Shown here piece by piece: positions 26,342-35,441 of a DNA stretch of 64,000 bases; the first letter of the stretch is position 1; every line of letters starts with the position of its first letter. The notes under the pieces were generated by a model, which worked only from the letters and a program-made list of their open reading frames with translations, had not been told where the DNA came from and made no database searches. The DNA comes from an uncultured Granulosicoccaceae bacterium. GTDB lineage: Bacteria; Pseudomonadota; Gammaproteobacteria; Granulosicoccales; Granulosicoccaceae. The position numbers and the translations under genes are program-made. The stretch is from contig CALGNZ010000118.1 of assembly GCA_937957915.1 (NCBI GenBank), positions 22,659 to 86,658 of the forward strand, given 5' to 3'.

Positions 26342-29236
26342 ATGAATACCATCCAACCACGGAACAGATCATTGCTGACGCTACCAGCTCTCCTTATTCA
26401 TCAGGTAAAGCGTTCCCTCACCTACCTCGCAGTCGTGCTGATTGCACTTGGATGCGGTATCGCCGACGCAGACGACACTGAACTCTATAGTGGCCTCAGC
26501 AACACACCCAAGGTTCTATTTGTACTGGATGTTTCCGGCTCAATGGGTTGGAGCGATCGGGGTTATACAGGTACTCGTATTCAACGAATGAAGGAAGCAC
26601 TAACAACGCTTTTGGCTGACGTTCAGGGGATCGATGTTGGCCTGATGAGCTATTCAGGCCGTGCTATCAAATTGCTTCACGAGGTAGCCGACGTCAGCAA
26701 TCAACAAACCCGTCAGGACTTGCTGGACATCGTCGACGCGCTACAGGATGGCGGAGGTACCCCTACGGTATCTGCCTTGCACGAGGCTGCCTTGTATATG
26801 CGTGGAGGCCGACGGTACCGGGGCGAGGCATTTAACAACAAAAACACCTATGAAAGCCCGGTGGCCCATGAATGCGAGTCTAGTCATATTGTATTGCTGA
26901 CGGATGGCGAGCCGTACAACGACACGGCAATTGGATCACATATACAGCAACAGTATGGGCTGAGCTGCTCGCCCGAATCCTACGCAAGCGCCACTTGTGG
27001 CGTCGAGTTAGCAACGTTTCTTGCCGATGACAGCAAGGATCAATTCCAACATGTCACGGGTAATAACACCATCACAACCCACTCTATCGGGTTCAACGTG
27101 GATTACGATTGGGTGCCGCGAGTCGCTGCCGCTGGCACTGGTGTGTATGCAGACGCTGCATCAGCACAAGACTTAATCGATGCCTTCAATGACATTCTCG
27201 ACTCAGTGGAAATCGAATCAGCAGCATCCGCGCCCAGCATTTCGATAAATGCCTTTAACGAAAGCCGGCACAGCGACAAGCTGTACTACTCATTCTTTCA
27301 GCCTTACCGCAAACCACGCTGGGATGGCAATGTAAAGAAATATCGACTGCACGAAGGTGAGATTGTTGATAAAAATGACGACCCGGTTCTGGATACGAAT
27401 GGACTGATATCACCTGGCTCACGAAGTCTTTGGGCGAACACAGATGATGGTGAGTACGTTCGAGACGGAGGCATGGCTGCCAGGCAACCTGCACCACGAC
27501 GCTGGTTCACCGACGTTGGAGTTGCACCAACTAACGGGACAATCACACCATTTCAGGTAACCCGGAACAACGCTATACCCCGCAATGCTCTCGGTGCCGC
27601 CAATAATCAGGAAAGAAACCAACTGGTGCGCTGGGCCAGAGGTTTTGCAACTGGATCAGGGCAGCCAAACAACTACGTTGCAGACTCACTCCATAACAGT
27701 CCGGTAGTCGTTACCTACAAAGCAAATGAGTCGACCAGCCTGCTGGAAGAGGCTGTATTCAGCGCAAACAACATGGGCGTACTACACGCAGTTCGAGCAG
27801 ATACGGGCGAAGAACTATGGTCATACAGCCCCGAAGAGCTGCTACCAAATATAAAAAAGTATTTTGACAATAGAGATACCTCTCATGTCTACGGGCTTGA
27901 CGGCAATCTGGTCGTACATACAAAAAGCAAAGCAAACACAGTCAATGACTATGAAATCGATGAAGCATCGCTTTATCTGACTCAGCGTCGCGGCGGAAAA
28001 GGCATCTTCGCACTCGATATCACGGATGCAATGAAAAACACTAATCCGGTAAAGGTGATGTGGAAGATCGAGGGTGGTATTGCCAACACGGACTTCGCAG
28101 ACCTTGGTCAGACCTGGGCGACACCCCAGATAATACCTGTGAGATACGGCTGTCCGAACAATTGCCAGACAAAAGAAGTATTGATGTTTGGTGGCGGCTA
28201 TAACCCGATTTACGACGATAAAAACACTACATTTCCCACCACACCGGAGGCAACCGGACATGGAAATGCAATCTATATGGTTGATCCGGAAACTGGCGAA
28301 TTGATCTGGTCTGCTGGCAATGGTGCCCACCATGATCTGGATCTGCCAGATATGAATGACAGTATCCCAACCACACCTGTGCCCGTTGATACAGACGCCG
28401 ATGGCGTTGTCGATATTCTTTTCGTATCAGACGTGGCCGGACACGTATGGCGTATCGACTTACAAAGAGCTGCGGGACGCAAAGACGAACTCGCTCTCGG
28501 TGGAGGACGAATTGCAAACCTGAACAGATCTGGCGAAGCGTTGAGATTCTTTAACCGCGTCGACGTTGTTATCAGTGGCACTACTCAAGGCACAGCTTTC
28601 TTCAACATCGTTGTTGGAAGCGGAATGCGTTCGAGCCCGCTCTACGATGAACCCATAGACAACCGGTTGTTCGTGATCAAGGATCCCTGGGTATTCTCTT
28701 ACCCGCCTGGTGACAACATTGATGCAAGAACAGGCAGGCCGTTTCCTCATTACAGCTATGTCGAAAACTCAGGCAATACCACATCAATCATTGGCCCTGA
28801 CGACCTCTGGCAACACGGCACCGCCGACTCCGGTGGCAGCCGACGATACGGTTACTATAAGATCTTTGGCGAGCGTGGCGAAAAAATTCTACAACCGACA
28901 CTCACTCATAGTGGCCGCGTATTCGTCGTGTCGTATGTACCCCCGGATCCATCTGTACGCCACGATGCATGTAACTACAATCTCGGTGAATCCAGACTGC
29001 ACTTACTCGATCTGACAGATGGCAGCAACCTGCTACCGAGCACTTACGGCACCTATAAAATTGTTGGTAGCGGGATAATCTCGATGGGCTCAATCGTCGA
29101 CACCGGAGATGGCACTGGTTCAGATTTTGTTACCGGTCTGGGCACAGAAAAGCTCGTCGACTTGTTTGCTCCCACAAACCCCAATGTTTTCCGTAGATTC
29201 GTTCGCACAGGTTGGCTGGAAAAAGATGATTACTAA
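26342..29236 (+). CDS. pilY1: Pilus tip adhesin / assembly factor PilY1
   Basis: Large secreted protein at the pilus tip that promotes fibre assembly, adhesion and surface sensing. I choose the ATG at 26342 (964 residues). After a long leader with a hydrophobic segment (about 28-40), a von Willebrand A domain starts with the MIDAS motif DVSGSMG (63-69) and continues with LLTDGEP. The C-terminal half is the PilY1 beta-propeller (LHAVRADTGEELWSYSPEELL) with the calcium loop DTDADGVVD at 683-691, the site that in Pseudomonas controls pilus retraction. It belongs to the second minor-pilin set and overlaps pilE. Confidence 0.92.
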   Translation: MNTIQPRNRSLLTLPALLIHQVKRSLTYLAVVLIALGCGIADADDTELYSGLSNTPKVLFVLDVSGSMGWSDRGYTGTRIQRMKEALTTLLADVQGIDVGLMSYSGRAIKLLHEVADVSNQQTRQDLLDIVDALQDGGGTPTVSALHEAALYMRGGRRYRGEAFNNKNTYESPVAHECESSHIVLLTDGEPYNDTAIGSHIQQQYGLSCSPESYASATCGVELATFLADDSKDQFQHVTGNNTITTHSIGFNVDYDWVPRVAAAGTGVYADAASAQDLIDAFNDILDSVEIESAASAPSISINAFNESRHSDKLYYSFFQPYRKPRWDGNVKKYRLHEGEIVDKNDDPVLDTNGLISPGSRSLWANTDDGEYVRDGGMAARQPAPRRWFTDVGVAPTNGTITPFQVTRNNAIPRNALGAANNQERNQLVRWARGFATGSGQPNNYVADSLHNSPVVVTYKANESTSLLEEAVFSANNMGVLHAVRADTGEELWSYSPEELLPNIKKYFDNRDTSHVYGLDGNLVVHTKSKANTVNDYEIDEASLYLTQRRGGKGIFALDITDAMKNTNPVKVMWKIEGGIANTDFADLGQTWATPQIIPVRYGCPNNCQTKEVLMFGGGYNPIYDDKNTTFPTTPEATGHGNAIYMVDPETGELIWSAGNGAHHDLDLPDMNDSIPTTPVPVDTDADGVVDILFVSDVAGHVWRIDLQRAAGRKDELALGGGRIANLNRSGEALRFFNRVDVVISGTTQGTAFFNIVVGSGMRSSPLYDEPIDNRLFVIKDPWVFSYPPGDNIDARTGRPFPHYSYVENSGNTTSIIGPDDLWQHGTADSGGSRRYGYYKIFGERGEKILQPTLTHSGRVFVVSYVPPDPSVRHDACNYNLGESRLHLLDLTDGSNLLPSTYGTYKIVGSGIISMGSIVDTGDGTGSDFVTGLGTEKLVDLFAPTNPNVFRRFVRTGWLEKDDY

Positions 29237-29666
29237 TCACATGACAACACCCTCTCACCAGGCCAGACGCACCCTCGGATTCTCACTCGTTGAACTATTG
29301 ATCACCGTTGCGATTATCGGAATTATTGCGGCGATTGCCTATCCAACTTATACGCAGCACGTGCTGCGTGCAGGCCGCAGCGAAGGTGTTGCCACACTGC
29401 TGGAAGTTATGGAGCGCCAGGAGCAGTACTACAGGAACAATCTTACCTACACCACGCAGCTGTCTGATCTGGGGTACTCGGCCACCGAGCCACTTAAAAG
29501 CGAAACAGACCGATATCGAATTACAGCCACCCCCTGTAACAATTTGACAATTCGACGCTGCGTCGATCTGGTGGCAACTGCCCAGCCTCAGCAGGCGGCC
29601 GCCGGCGCGGTTATCACACTCAACAGTCGCGGGGAAAAAACCGGTAGCTGGCCTGGTAAGAACTAA
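29226..29666 (+). CDS. pilE: Type IV pilin PilE-like
   Basis: A 146-residue prepilin starting inside the end of pilY1 (ATG 29226; an alternative ATG at 29241 gives five fewer leader residues). Prepilin site RRTLG|FSLVELLITVAIIGIIAAIAYP with Glu at +5, then the PilE pattern RSEGVATLLEVMERQEQYYRNN. Two cysteines (TPCNN...RRC) probably form the C-terminal disulfide loop. In Pseudomonas-type loci PilE is the minor pilin that links the tip complex to the major pilin, and its place after pilY1 fits. Confidence 0.88.
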   Translation: MITNHMTTPSHQARRTLGFSLVELLITVAIIGIIAAIAYPTYTQHVLRAGRSEGVATLLEVMERQEQYYRNNLTYTTQLSDLGYSATEPLKSETDRYRITATPCNNLTIRRCVDLVATAQPQQAAAGAVITLNSRGEKTGSWPGKN

Positions 29667-29680
29667 CTTATTGGCTGCAC

Positions 29681-29723
29681 CAGGAAAACTGAAGACGTTA
29701 ACTGCCTCACTTCATTTTTCCTG
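29681..29723 (+). repeat. Inverted repeat between the two PilE-like genes
   Basis: CAGGAAAACTGAAG (29681-29694) pairs with CTTCATTTTTCCTG (29710-29723) at 13 of 14 positions around a 15-base loop. No U-run follows, so it is not a standard terminator. It could be an attenuator, an RNA stability stem or a processing site that separates expression of the last pilin from the operon. Confidence 0.5.
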
Positions 29724-29773
29724 CGACTTGCCGCTGCCAACTTATAACTGACCAGACACAGCAGGAGATGATT

Positions 29774-30169
29774 ATGCCAAGCGGGAAATCGACCTACAGA
29801 GAAGTATCAGGGTTTACCTTGATTGAAATCATGATTACGCTGGTGATCGTGGGCATAATTGCCGGTATCGCACTACCAAGTTACAGCAACTATGTTATCG
29901 ATGCTCGCAGAACAGACGGTCAGGTAGCACTCAGAGCTGCAGCGCAGGCGCTGGAACGATGCAGAACAGAGACCTTCACCTACGACAATTGCACCTTTTC
30001 GCCCAACAGTGATGACGGCTACTACGAATTGAATGTCACTAACTTATCGTCCACGACATATACACTCACTGCCACGCCGACAGTCGGCAAGTCACAGGAC
30101 GGTGATTCGGCCTGCGCGGCAATAGTGCTGATACAAGACGGCACAGGCACTCCTGGAGAGTGCTGGTAA
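29774..30169 (+). CDS. pilE: Type IV pilin PilE-like (second copy)
   Basis: A 131-residue prepilin. AGGAG at 29763-29767 is correctly spaced for the ATG at 29774 and too close to the one at 29768. Prepilin site REVSG|FTLIEIMITLVIVGIIAGIALPSYSNYV, then DGQVALRAAAQALERCRTE, with a C-terminal Cys pair (CAAI...GECW). Typical of PilE-type minor pilins of gammaproteobacteria. It may be the second tip adaptor or a small major-like pilin. A hairpin separates it from the first PilE gene and a terminator follows. Confidence 0.88.
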   Translation: MPSGKSTYREVSGFTLIEIMITLVIVGIIAGIALPSYSNYVIDARRTDGQVALRAAAQALERCRTETFTYDNCTFSPNSDDGYYELNVTNLSSTTYTLTATPTVGKSQDGDSACAAIVLIQDGTGTPGECW

Positions 30170-30206
30170 ACCAACCGCCTTAGGCTAAAAAATACAACTC
30201 ACACAA

Positions 30207-30232
30207 AAACGGCCGACAAATGTCGGCCGTTT
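30207..30232. terminator. Bidirectional terminator between pilE and the cold-shock gene
   Basis: AAACGGCCGACA (30207-30218) and TGTCGGCCGTTT (30221-30232) form a perfect GC-rich hairpin. Read leftwards it ends in five U, read rightwards in three U, so it is stronger for the minus-strand cold-shock gene (53 bases past its stop) and can also stop the pilin transcript. Confidence 0.8.
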
Positions 30233-30284
30233 GTGCTTGAAACTGTCGAGGCCCCGGCGTTAACTCCAGGCTCTATTTCCGTTC

Positions 30285-30494
30285 TTAGAGTGGTGTAACT
30301 TCGTCAGCCTGCGGGCCTTTTTGCCCTTCCACTTCTACGAAAGTAACCGACTGCCCTTCAACCAGGGTACGCCGGCCTTCGCCTATGATTGAGCGAAAGT
30401 GGACAAACAAATCGCTTCCGCCGTCCCGTGTGATAAAGCCGTAGCCTTTCTCATCGTTGAACCACTTGACGGTTCCTTGCTGCTTTTCAGACAT
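30285..30494 (-). CDS. Cold-shock domain protein (CspA family)
   Basis: A 69-residue nucleic-acid chaperone that binds single-stranded RNA/DNA and keeps mRNA unfolded. It has the RNP1 motif KGYGFI (16-21) and RNP2 DLFVHF (28-33), with [15 protein letters not shown] as the family start. Length is standard. The transcript appears to have a leader of about 170 bases, like other csp genes. Whether it is cold-induced or constitutive cannot be told from the protein. Confidence 0.95.
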   Translation of the reverse strand: MSEKQQGTVKWFNDEKGYGFITRDGGSDLFVHFRSIIGEGRRTLVEGQSVTFVEVEGQKGPQADEVTPL

Positions 30495-30883
30495 TTTTAC
30501 ATTAGATCTCGTAACAACAGGTGCTTTTTACCTGTTTTGAATCAAAACCGACTAAATCGGCCAGTGAAACCGCAGCCTTGCGGGAGTTTGGAGGTCAGGG
30601 CAGTAAGGAGTGGTGAGACACGCGCACTACGCAATCGCTGGTAAACCCACGTTTTATTTGCCGCGGATAACGATATTGTATAGACAAACAGAGAAAATAC
30701 AACATAAATCAAGTTATTAGCAGTAAAAATCAGTCGCTTACGTGTGCTAAATTCGCCCTTTTTACCCGAATTCGTCACAATCCCCCTCCTATTCACGTCG
30801 ACTTAACAACCAGAAACGACAACTGAGTTTCCCTAGTTGCATTTTTGCCGTACATTCTGGATCCGACGAAGTCGGAAAGCCCA
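30495..30883 (-). promoter_or_regulatory. Leader and promoter region of the cold-shock gene
   Basis: A promoter-like pair on the minus strand, TTGTAT (30697-30702), 16 bases, TACAAT (30675-30680), would give a leader of about 170 bases. The leader holds two hairpins: AACAGGT/ACCTGTT (30516-30536) close to the start codon and a CCGA/TCGG stem followed by UUUU near 30547-30560. Long structured leaders are usual for cspA-type genes and act as thermosensors. No gene is evident here; an 84-codon frame on the same strand lacks any recognisable feature. Confidence 0.4.
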
Positions 30884-31852
30884 ATGGCTCTCAGCACCCC
30901 CAACAAACATATTGCTTTTTTGCTCAGCCCGGAGTTCGCTATGCTGGCGTTCGGCTCAGCCATAGAGCCCTATCGCGCCGCGAACATCACGTCTGGCAAA
31001 ACCCTGTACCGATGGACCTTCCTGACGGACGACGGGGAGCCAACAGAAGCTGGCAACGGCCTAATCGTCACACCTGACAAGAGGCCATCCTCGACAGACA
31101 AATACGACCGTGTGTTTGTCTGTGGCGGAGTGAATTCACAACGGTATCGACCAGAGTACAGTATGCGCTGGCTGCAGCAGCAGGCGCTTGCCGGTACGCC
31201 GATAGGCGGCATCAGCACTGGCGCATGGACGCTGGCACATGCCGGACTGCTGACTGGCAAGCGCTGCACTATCCACTGGCAGAGCCTCGACGCTTTCAAG
31301 GAGGCGTTCCCGGACATAAAAGCGGACCCGTCAGTGTACGTCATAGAAAACAATCGCTATACCTGCTGCGGTGGCACCGGTGCGCTTGATTTAATGGTGC
31401 ATCTGATCGCAGAAGACTACGGCGACGAATTGGTAACCGATGTCTGCACCTGGCTGTTTCATGATCGGATCAGAGTGAGTACCGATGTACAGGGGGTTGC
31501 TCAGCACACGGCACTGGCACGCAAATCGCCAAAGCTGGCAGCAGCATTCAGAGTGATGGCAACCCACATCGAAGATCGACTGACGCCCGGGGAAATTTCC
31601 GCCAGCATCGGTGTCTCGCAAAGGCAGCTGGAGCGGTTGTTCCAACGCCACTTACAGTGCACTCCGCAGCAAAAGTACATGGATCTCAGATTGCAGCACG
31701 CTCGCCGCTTGTTGCTGGAAACCAGCCTGCCGATTCTAGATATTTCGATCGCGGCCGGTTTTACCAGTCAATCGCACTTTACCAAGTGCTACCGGGAAAA
31801 GTTTCGCCGCACCCCCAGGAGTGAACGCGTTGGCCCCCGTCTCAATCAGTAA
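30884..31852 (+). CDS. GlxA-family transcriptional regulator (DJ-1/PfpI domain + AraC HTH)
   Basis: A 322-residue regulator from the ATG at 30884. Residues 8-190 form a DJ-1/PfpI (class I amidotransferase-like) ligand domain, and the C-terminus holds the two helix-turn-helices of AraC proteins (EISASIGVSQRQLERLF and ILDISIAAGFTSQSHFTKCYRE). The nucleophile elbow reads GGISTGAW with Ser111 where catalytic members have Cys, so it senses a ligand rather than acting as an enzyme. Relatives (GbdR, CdhR, SouR, ArgR of Pseudomonas) control betaine, carnitine or arginine catabolism. The adjacent genes give no clear target. Confidence 0.9.
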   Translation: MALSTPNKHIAFLLSPEFAMLAFGSAIEPYRAANITSGKTLYRWTFLTDDGEPTEAGNGLIVTPDKRPSSTDKYDRVFVCGGVNSQRYRPEYSMRWLQQQALAGTPIGGISTGAWTLAHAGLLTGKRCTIHWQSLDAFKEAFPDIKADPSVYVIENNRYTCCGGTGALDLMVHLIAEDYGDELVTDVCTWLFHDRIRVSTDVQGVAQHTALARKSPKLAAAFRVMATHIEDRLTPGEISASIGVSQRQLERLFQRHLQCTPQQKYMDLRLQHARRLLLETSLPILDISIAAGFTSQSHFTKCYREKFRRTPRSERVGPRLNQ

Positions 31853-31946
31853 TACCGCGCACCAGGCTGTTTAATTTGCCAGCCGATCTGGCCATCCTTT
31901 TTTCCGCACCCCCTCACAACACATCGACAAAGGCAGATTCAGCACC

Positions 31947-32570
31947 TTGAAATTGATTTTTGTGCGACATGGTGAAACCCGTTTTAACGCCGAAAAGCGG
32001 CTTACCGGCCAAATCGATCTGCCACTTACCGCTACCGGAGAACAGCAGGCAGATGCCATTGGCGCACGGTTAGCCACCTTGCGGCTCGACCTGCTGTTGA
32101 GCAGCACACTGGTGCGTGCGCAACACACCGCGGAAATTATAGGCAGGAGACATGACAAATCGCCAAACACCGACTCGTGGTTAAACGAAAGGTTCTGTGG
32201 TGCACTGGAAGGCTTGACCAAGCTAGAAATGAAGCAGCAATTCCCCGACGCTCGCAAAGCTTATAAGAGCAGACATTTGAACCTGGCTATTGAAGGGGGC
32301 GGCGAGACATCACAACAATTTCATTCACGTGTCGCCACTGGCATGAACACTCTGGCTCGCGAAAACATCGGCAAAACAGTTGTCGCGGTGTGTCATGGTG
32401 GCACCATCAGAGAAGCGTTTAATCTGGTGTTTGATACCTGCCAGAACGGAAATCACCTGCGATGTGTTAACGGCTCCGTAAGCATCTTTCACTATACTGC
32501 CGGGCAGTGGAGTATGGAGTCGTGGGGTGATTCGTCACACCTGACCGGGATCAATACCGCAAACAACTGA
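31947..32570 (+). CDS. Histidine phosphatase family protein
   Basis: A 207-residue phosphoglycerate-mutase-like phosphatase starting at a TTG. The catalytic RHGE is at 7-10 and the second histidine lies in CHGGTIRE near residue 150; the KRLTGQIDLPLTATGEQQA segment is typical of the CobC/GpmB group. It could dephosphorylate alpha-ribazole phosphate, a sugar phosphate or a nucleotide. No cobalamin genes are nearby, so a CobC role is not supported. Confidence 0.88.
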   Translation: MKLIFVRHGETRFNAEKRLTGQIDLPLTATGEQQADAIGARLATLRLDLLLSSTLVRAQHTAEIIGRRHDKSPNTDSWLNERFCGALEGLTKLEMKQQFPDARKAYKSRHLNLAIEGGGETSQQFHSRVATGMNTLARENIGKTVVAVCHGGTIREAFNLVFDTCQNGNHLRCVNGSVSIFHYTAGQWSMESWGDSSHLTGINTANN

Positions 32571-32628
32571 TAGTGCTGGTAACACCGATAAAGACTGTGC
32601 AAGTCTGTGCATAGAGCCTGGCTTTGGC

Positions 32629-33942
32629 TCAGACTTCTTCTTTGCCCATGACGCCGAGCTTCTGAATAGATTTGGCCCTGGACACCAGATTACCGCGTCC
32701 CGTAGAGAGTTGTCTTTGCGCCCGATCAAATGCATTGTTTGCTGACGACAAAGACTCCCCTACCCTGTCGAGTTCTTTAGTGAAAGCCACAAACCTATCG
32801 ATAAGATCACCCGCTTTGCGCGCTATCTGCACTGCATTCCTGTTTTGCAATTCAGTGCGCCACACATTTTGAATGGTACGGCAGGTAACCATCAAAGACG
32901 ACGGCCCGACCAACACGACATCGCGATCAAATGCATCACTGTATAGGCTCCCGTCGAACTCAAGCGCTGCCTGAAATGCCGCTTCAACCGGCACAAACAA
33001 GAGCACAAAATCGAGTGAGTTCACACCATCAATTCGCTCGTACTCTTTTGCGCTCAGCGATTCTATATGAGTTCTAATCGACTTTATGTGCATACGCATC
33101 CAGCGATTTTGAGTCGCCTTGTCACCGCGCTCGGCATGTGCTTTCTCGAATGCCTTGATCGACACTTTCGCATCAATAACCACATCACGGCCACTCGGCA
33201 GATGAATAAGCACATCAGGGCGCAGTCGTTTTCCAGACTCACAACGAAAGCTGACTTCTCTCTCATAGTCTCTGTCTTTCACCAATCCGGCGCTTTCAAG
33301 AACTCGTTCCAGCACAAGCTCACCCCAGTTACCGAGTGCTTTGTTGTCGCCGCGAAGCGCGTTGGTAAGATTGATTGCATCGCTGCTGATTCGTTCATTC
33401 AGCGTTTTTAACTGCGAAATTTCCGCTTTTAGCTGATGCCGATCCTGCGAGTCACGGTCATAGGTCTCCTCAACACGTCGTTTGAAGTCTCCTATCTGCT
33501 CGCGCAACGGCACCAACAACGAATTAAGGCGTGCCTCTGCCACGGTTGCCAGCCGATCATTGCTGCCTTCAAGGTTCTTTGTTGCATGCAACTCAAACTG
33601 CCGACTGAACTCCATTTGGCTCTGGCGCAGCAACCGATGTTTTTCCGCAGCCAGTAGTTGCTGACTTCTAAGCTCGCTCGATGCAACCTCCAACGCTGTG
33701 GTGAGACGAGCAACCTCTGAACGGGCTGCCTGCAATTGTTCATTGCACTCAATGTATCTTCCCTGCACTTCTTCAACGCGCAATCCACGCTCTGCAATCA
33801 CAGCTTCATGAACTCTGGATCGTGTTACCTCAGCTTCCAGACGAGAAATCAGGCCACCGTCCCTGCGACCACGCCAGACCCAACCTGAAATCACCCCAAC
33901 AACGAGCAGCAAAAACACCAGCAAAGTATTTTGTCCGATCAC
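32629..33942 (-). CDS. rmuC: DNA recombination protein RmuC
   Basis: A 437-residue protein with one N-terminal membrane helix (about 7-25), a long coiled coil (about 30-200) and the RmuC nuclease-like domain (about 200-390) with LKDRDYEREVSFRCESGKRLRPDVLIHLP-type features, seen here as RPDVLIHLPSGRDVVIDAKV, whose D..DAK pattern resembles PD-(D/E)XK nucleases. RmuC limits recombination at inverted repeats and has been tied to defence against foreign DNA. It stands alone. Confidence 0.93.
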   Translation of the reverse strand: MIGQNTLLVFLLLVVGVISGWVWRGRRDGGLISRLEAEVTRSRVHEAVIAERGLRVEEVQGRYIECNEQLQAARSEVARLTTALEVASSELRSQQLLAAEKHRLLRQSQMEFSRQFELHATKNLEGSNDRLATVAEARLNSLLVPLREQIGDFKRRVEETYDRDSQDRHQLKAEISQLKTLNERISSDAINLTNALRGDNKALGNWGELVLERVLESAGLVKDRDYEREVSFRCESGKRLRPDVLIHLPSGRDVVIDAKVSIKAFEKAHAERGDKATQNRWMRMHIKSIRTHIESLSAKEYERIDGVNSLDFVLLFVPVEAAFQAALEFDGSLYSDAFDRDVVLVGPSSLMVTCRTIQNVWRTELQNRNAVQIARKAGDLIDRFVAFTKELDRVGESLSSANNAFDRAQRQLSTGRGNLVSRAKSIQKLGVMGKEEV

Positions 33943-34082
33943 ATTCTTTTTCCCTCGCTTACCACCAGATGTATTGAAAAGGTTTTGAAAACACTATATC
34001 TGGTAAAGATAGTTCATTTTTTTACAACAGCGAGGCACAGTAATTAATGCGATACTTGTCACTAACGTAATTAGACACTCTG

Positions 34083-35096
34083 ATGAACAACACCGACGCA
34101 ATTATTGTTGGCGCAGGCCCGTGCGGACTGTTTCAGGCATTTCAACTGGGACTACAAGGCTTACGCTGCCATCTGATCGAGGCCCTGCCCTACACTGGCG
34201 GCCAATGCGCAGAACTGTATCCGGACAAACCAATCTATGACATCCCGGGTATTCCAGTGCTGCAGGCGGGACAACTGCGAGATCAACTGGAGCAACAGAT
34301 CAAACCGTTCGCCCCCGTGTTCCATCACAACCAGACCGTGGAAGATATTGATTCAAGCGCTGATGGCCTGCAAGTGGAGACAACAGCCGGCCTTAAGATA
34401 CAGGCTCGCAGCGTGATTATTGCAACCGGCGCTGGCGCCTTTACACCTGTGAAATTGCGTGTTGAGGGCATCGACCGATTTGAGAATCAGCAACTTTTTT
34501 ACGCGCAGGCGGCGGCACAGTATATTGAACAAAAGCAGGTGGTAGTTACCGGCGACAGCGCGGCGGCCGTCAACACCGCAATTGATCTGGCGCCGACGAC
34601 AACCCTCACCACATTGCTGCACCGCAAACGACGGCTTGAAATTCAACCAGAGCAACAAGCCCGGATAACTGAACTTCAACAAGCCAACAAGTTACAGGTG
34701 ATTAACGGTAAAATTCTGCATGCAATTGGCGAGTCGTCTTTGCAGGGGCTGCAGGTACAATTGCAGTCCAAAGAAGAATTGATGTTGAACGCCGATACAT
34801 TAGTCGCCCGGCTTGGCAGTTCGCCAAAGAGCAACGATTTCAGCAAGTGGAGCCTGCAGACAGAACGAAATCTGATTTCCGTCGACACAACTGACTTCTC
34901 ATCCAGCCGGGAGGGTGTGTACGCGGTCGGTGATATCAACACCTACGCAGAAAAACGAAAATTGATTTTGTGTGGATTTCACGAGGCAACACTTGCAGCA
35001 TTCGCCATAGCGAAGAAAACGAAGCCCGGCGAGCCTATTCATACCCTGTACACAACCACGAGTACGGTGTTACAGCAGCGACTTGGACTTGGCTGA
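34083..35096 (+). CDS. Thioredoxin-reductase-like ferredoxin-NADP reductase
   Basis: A 337-residue FAD/NAD(P)-binding flavoenzyme. The FAD dinucleotide fold starts IIVGAGPCGLFQAF (GAGPCG 10-15), a second NADPH-binding fold has VTGDSAAAVNTAIDLA, and the C-terminal GVYAVGDINTYAEKRKLILCGFHEA closes the FAD site. The redox CxxC of thioredoxin reductase is absent and the C-terminus is extended, as in type 2 ferredoxin/flavodoxin-NADP reductases, which move electrons between NADPH and ferredoxin. The Trm112-like gene follows on the same strand. Confidence 0.9.
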   Translation: MNNTDAIIVGAGPCGLFQAFQLGLQGLRCHLIEALPYTGGQCAELYPDKPIYDIPGIPVLQAGQLRDQLEQQIKPFAPVFHHNQTVEDIDSSADGLQVETTAGLKIQARSVIIATGAGAFTPVKLRVEGIDRFENQQLFYAQAAAQYIEQKQVVVTGDSAAAVNTAIDLAPTTTLTTLLHRKRRLEIQPEQQARITELQQANKLQVINGKILHAIGESSLQGLQVQLQSKEELMLNADTLVARLGSSPKSNDFSKWSLQTERNLISVDTTDFSSSREGVYAVGDINTYAEKRKLILCGFHEATLAAFAIAKKTKPGEPIHTLYTTTSTVLQQRLGLG

Positions 35097-35183
35097 GACG
35101 ACTAACAGTGCTGCCTTAGCCATTCGCAGCCATTCAACACAAACAGCTTTCGCAACAAGTACACGCCAACGAAGAGGTGAAAA

Positions 35184-35378
35184 TTGAAACTAGACCGCCG
35201 AATACTGGATATTCTGGTATGCCCCGTCACCAAAGGAAAGCTCCTTGAGGTAGGCGATGAGCTTTGGAGCAAACAGGCCGGGCTTGCCTTCCCGATTAAT
35301 GATGGCATACCGGTCATGCTCGAGACCGACGCTAGAGCACTGACCGAAGACGAAATAGAATCATTAAAAAAACGCTAG
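35184..35378 (+). CDS. Trm112 family protein (YcaR-like)
   Basis: A 64-residue small protein starting at TTG behind an AGAGG site. [13 protein letters not shown] (8-20), [19 protein letters not shown] and the acidic end match YcaR/Trm112. Eukaryotic Trm112 activates methyltransferases; bacterial ones are often next to kdsB and their partner is unclear. The second Cys of the usual CPxC is a Thr here (CPVT), so zinc binding is unlikely. Confidence 0.9.
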   Translation: MKLDRRILDILVCPVTKGKLLEVGDELWSKQAGLAFPINDGIPVMLETDARALTEDEIESLKKR

Positions 35379-35441
35379 TGAAAGAACAGCGCCGGGGAGT
35401 GCCGACGCCGCAAAACCACTTATTTTTCAGTTACTAGCGGA

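Noticed and set aside
30542..30796. 84-codon minus-strand frame upstream of the cold-shock gene
   Set aside because: No family features; it covers the presumed leader and promoter of the cold-shock gene.
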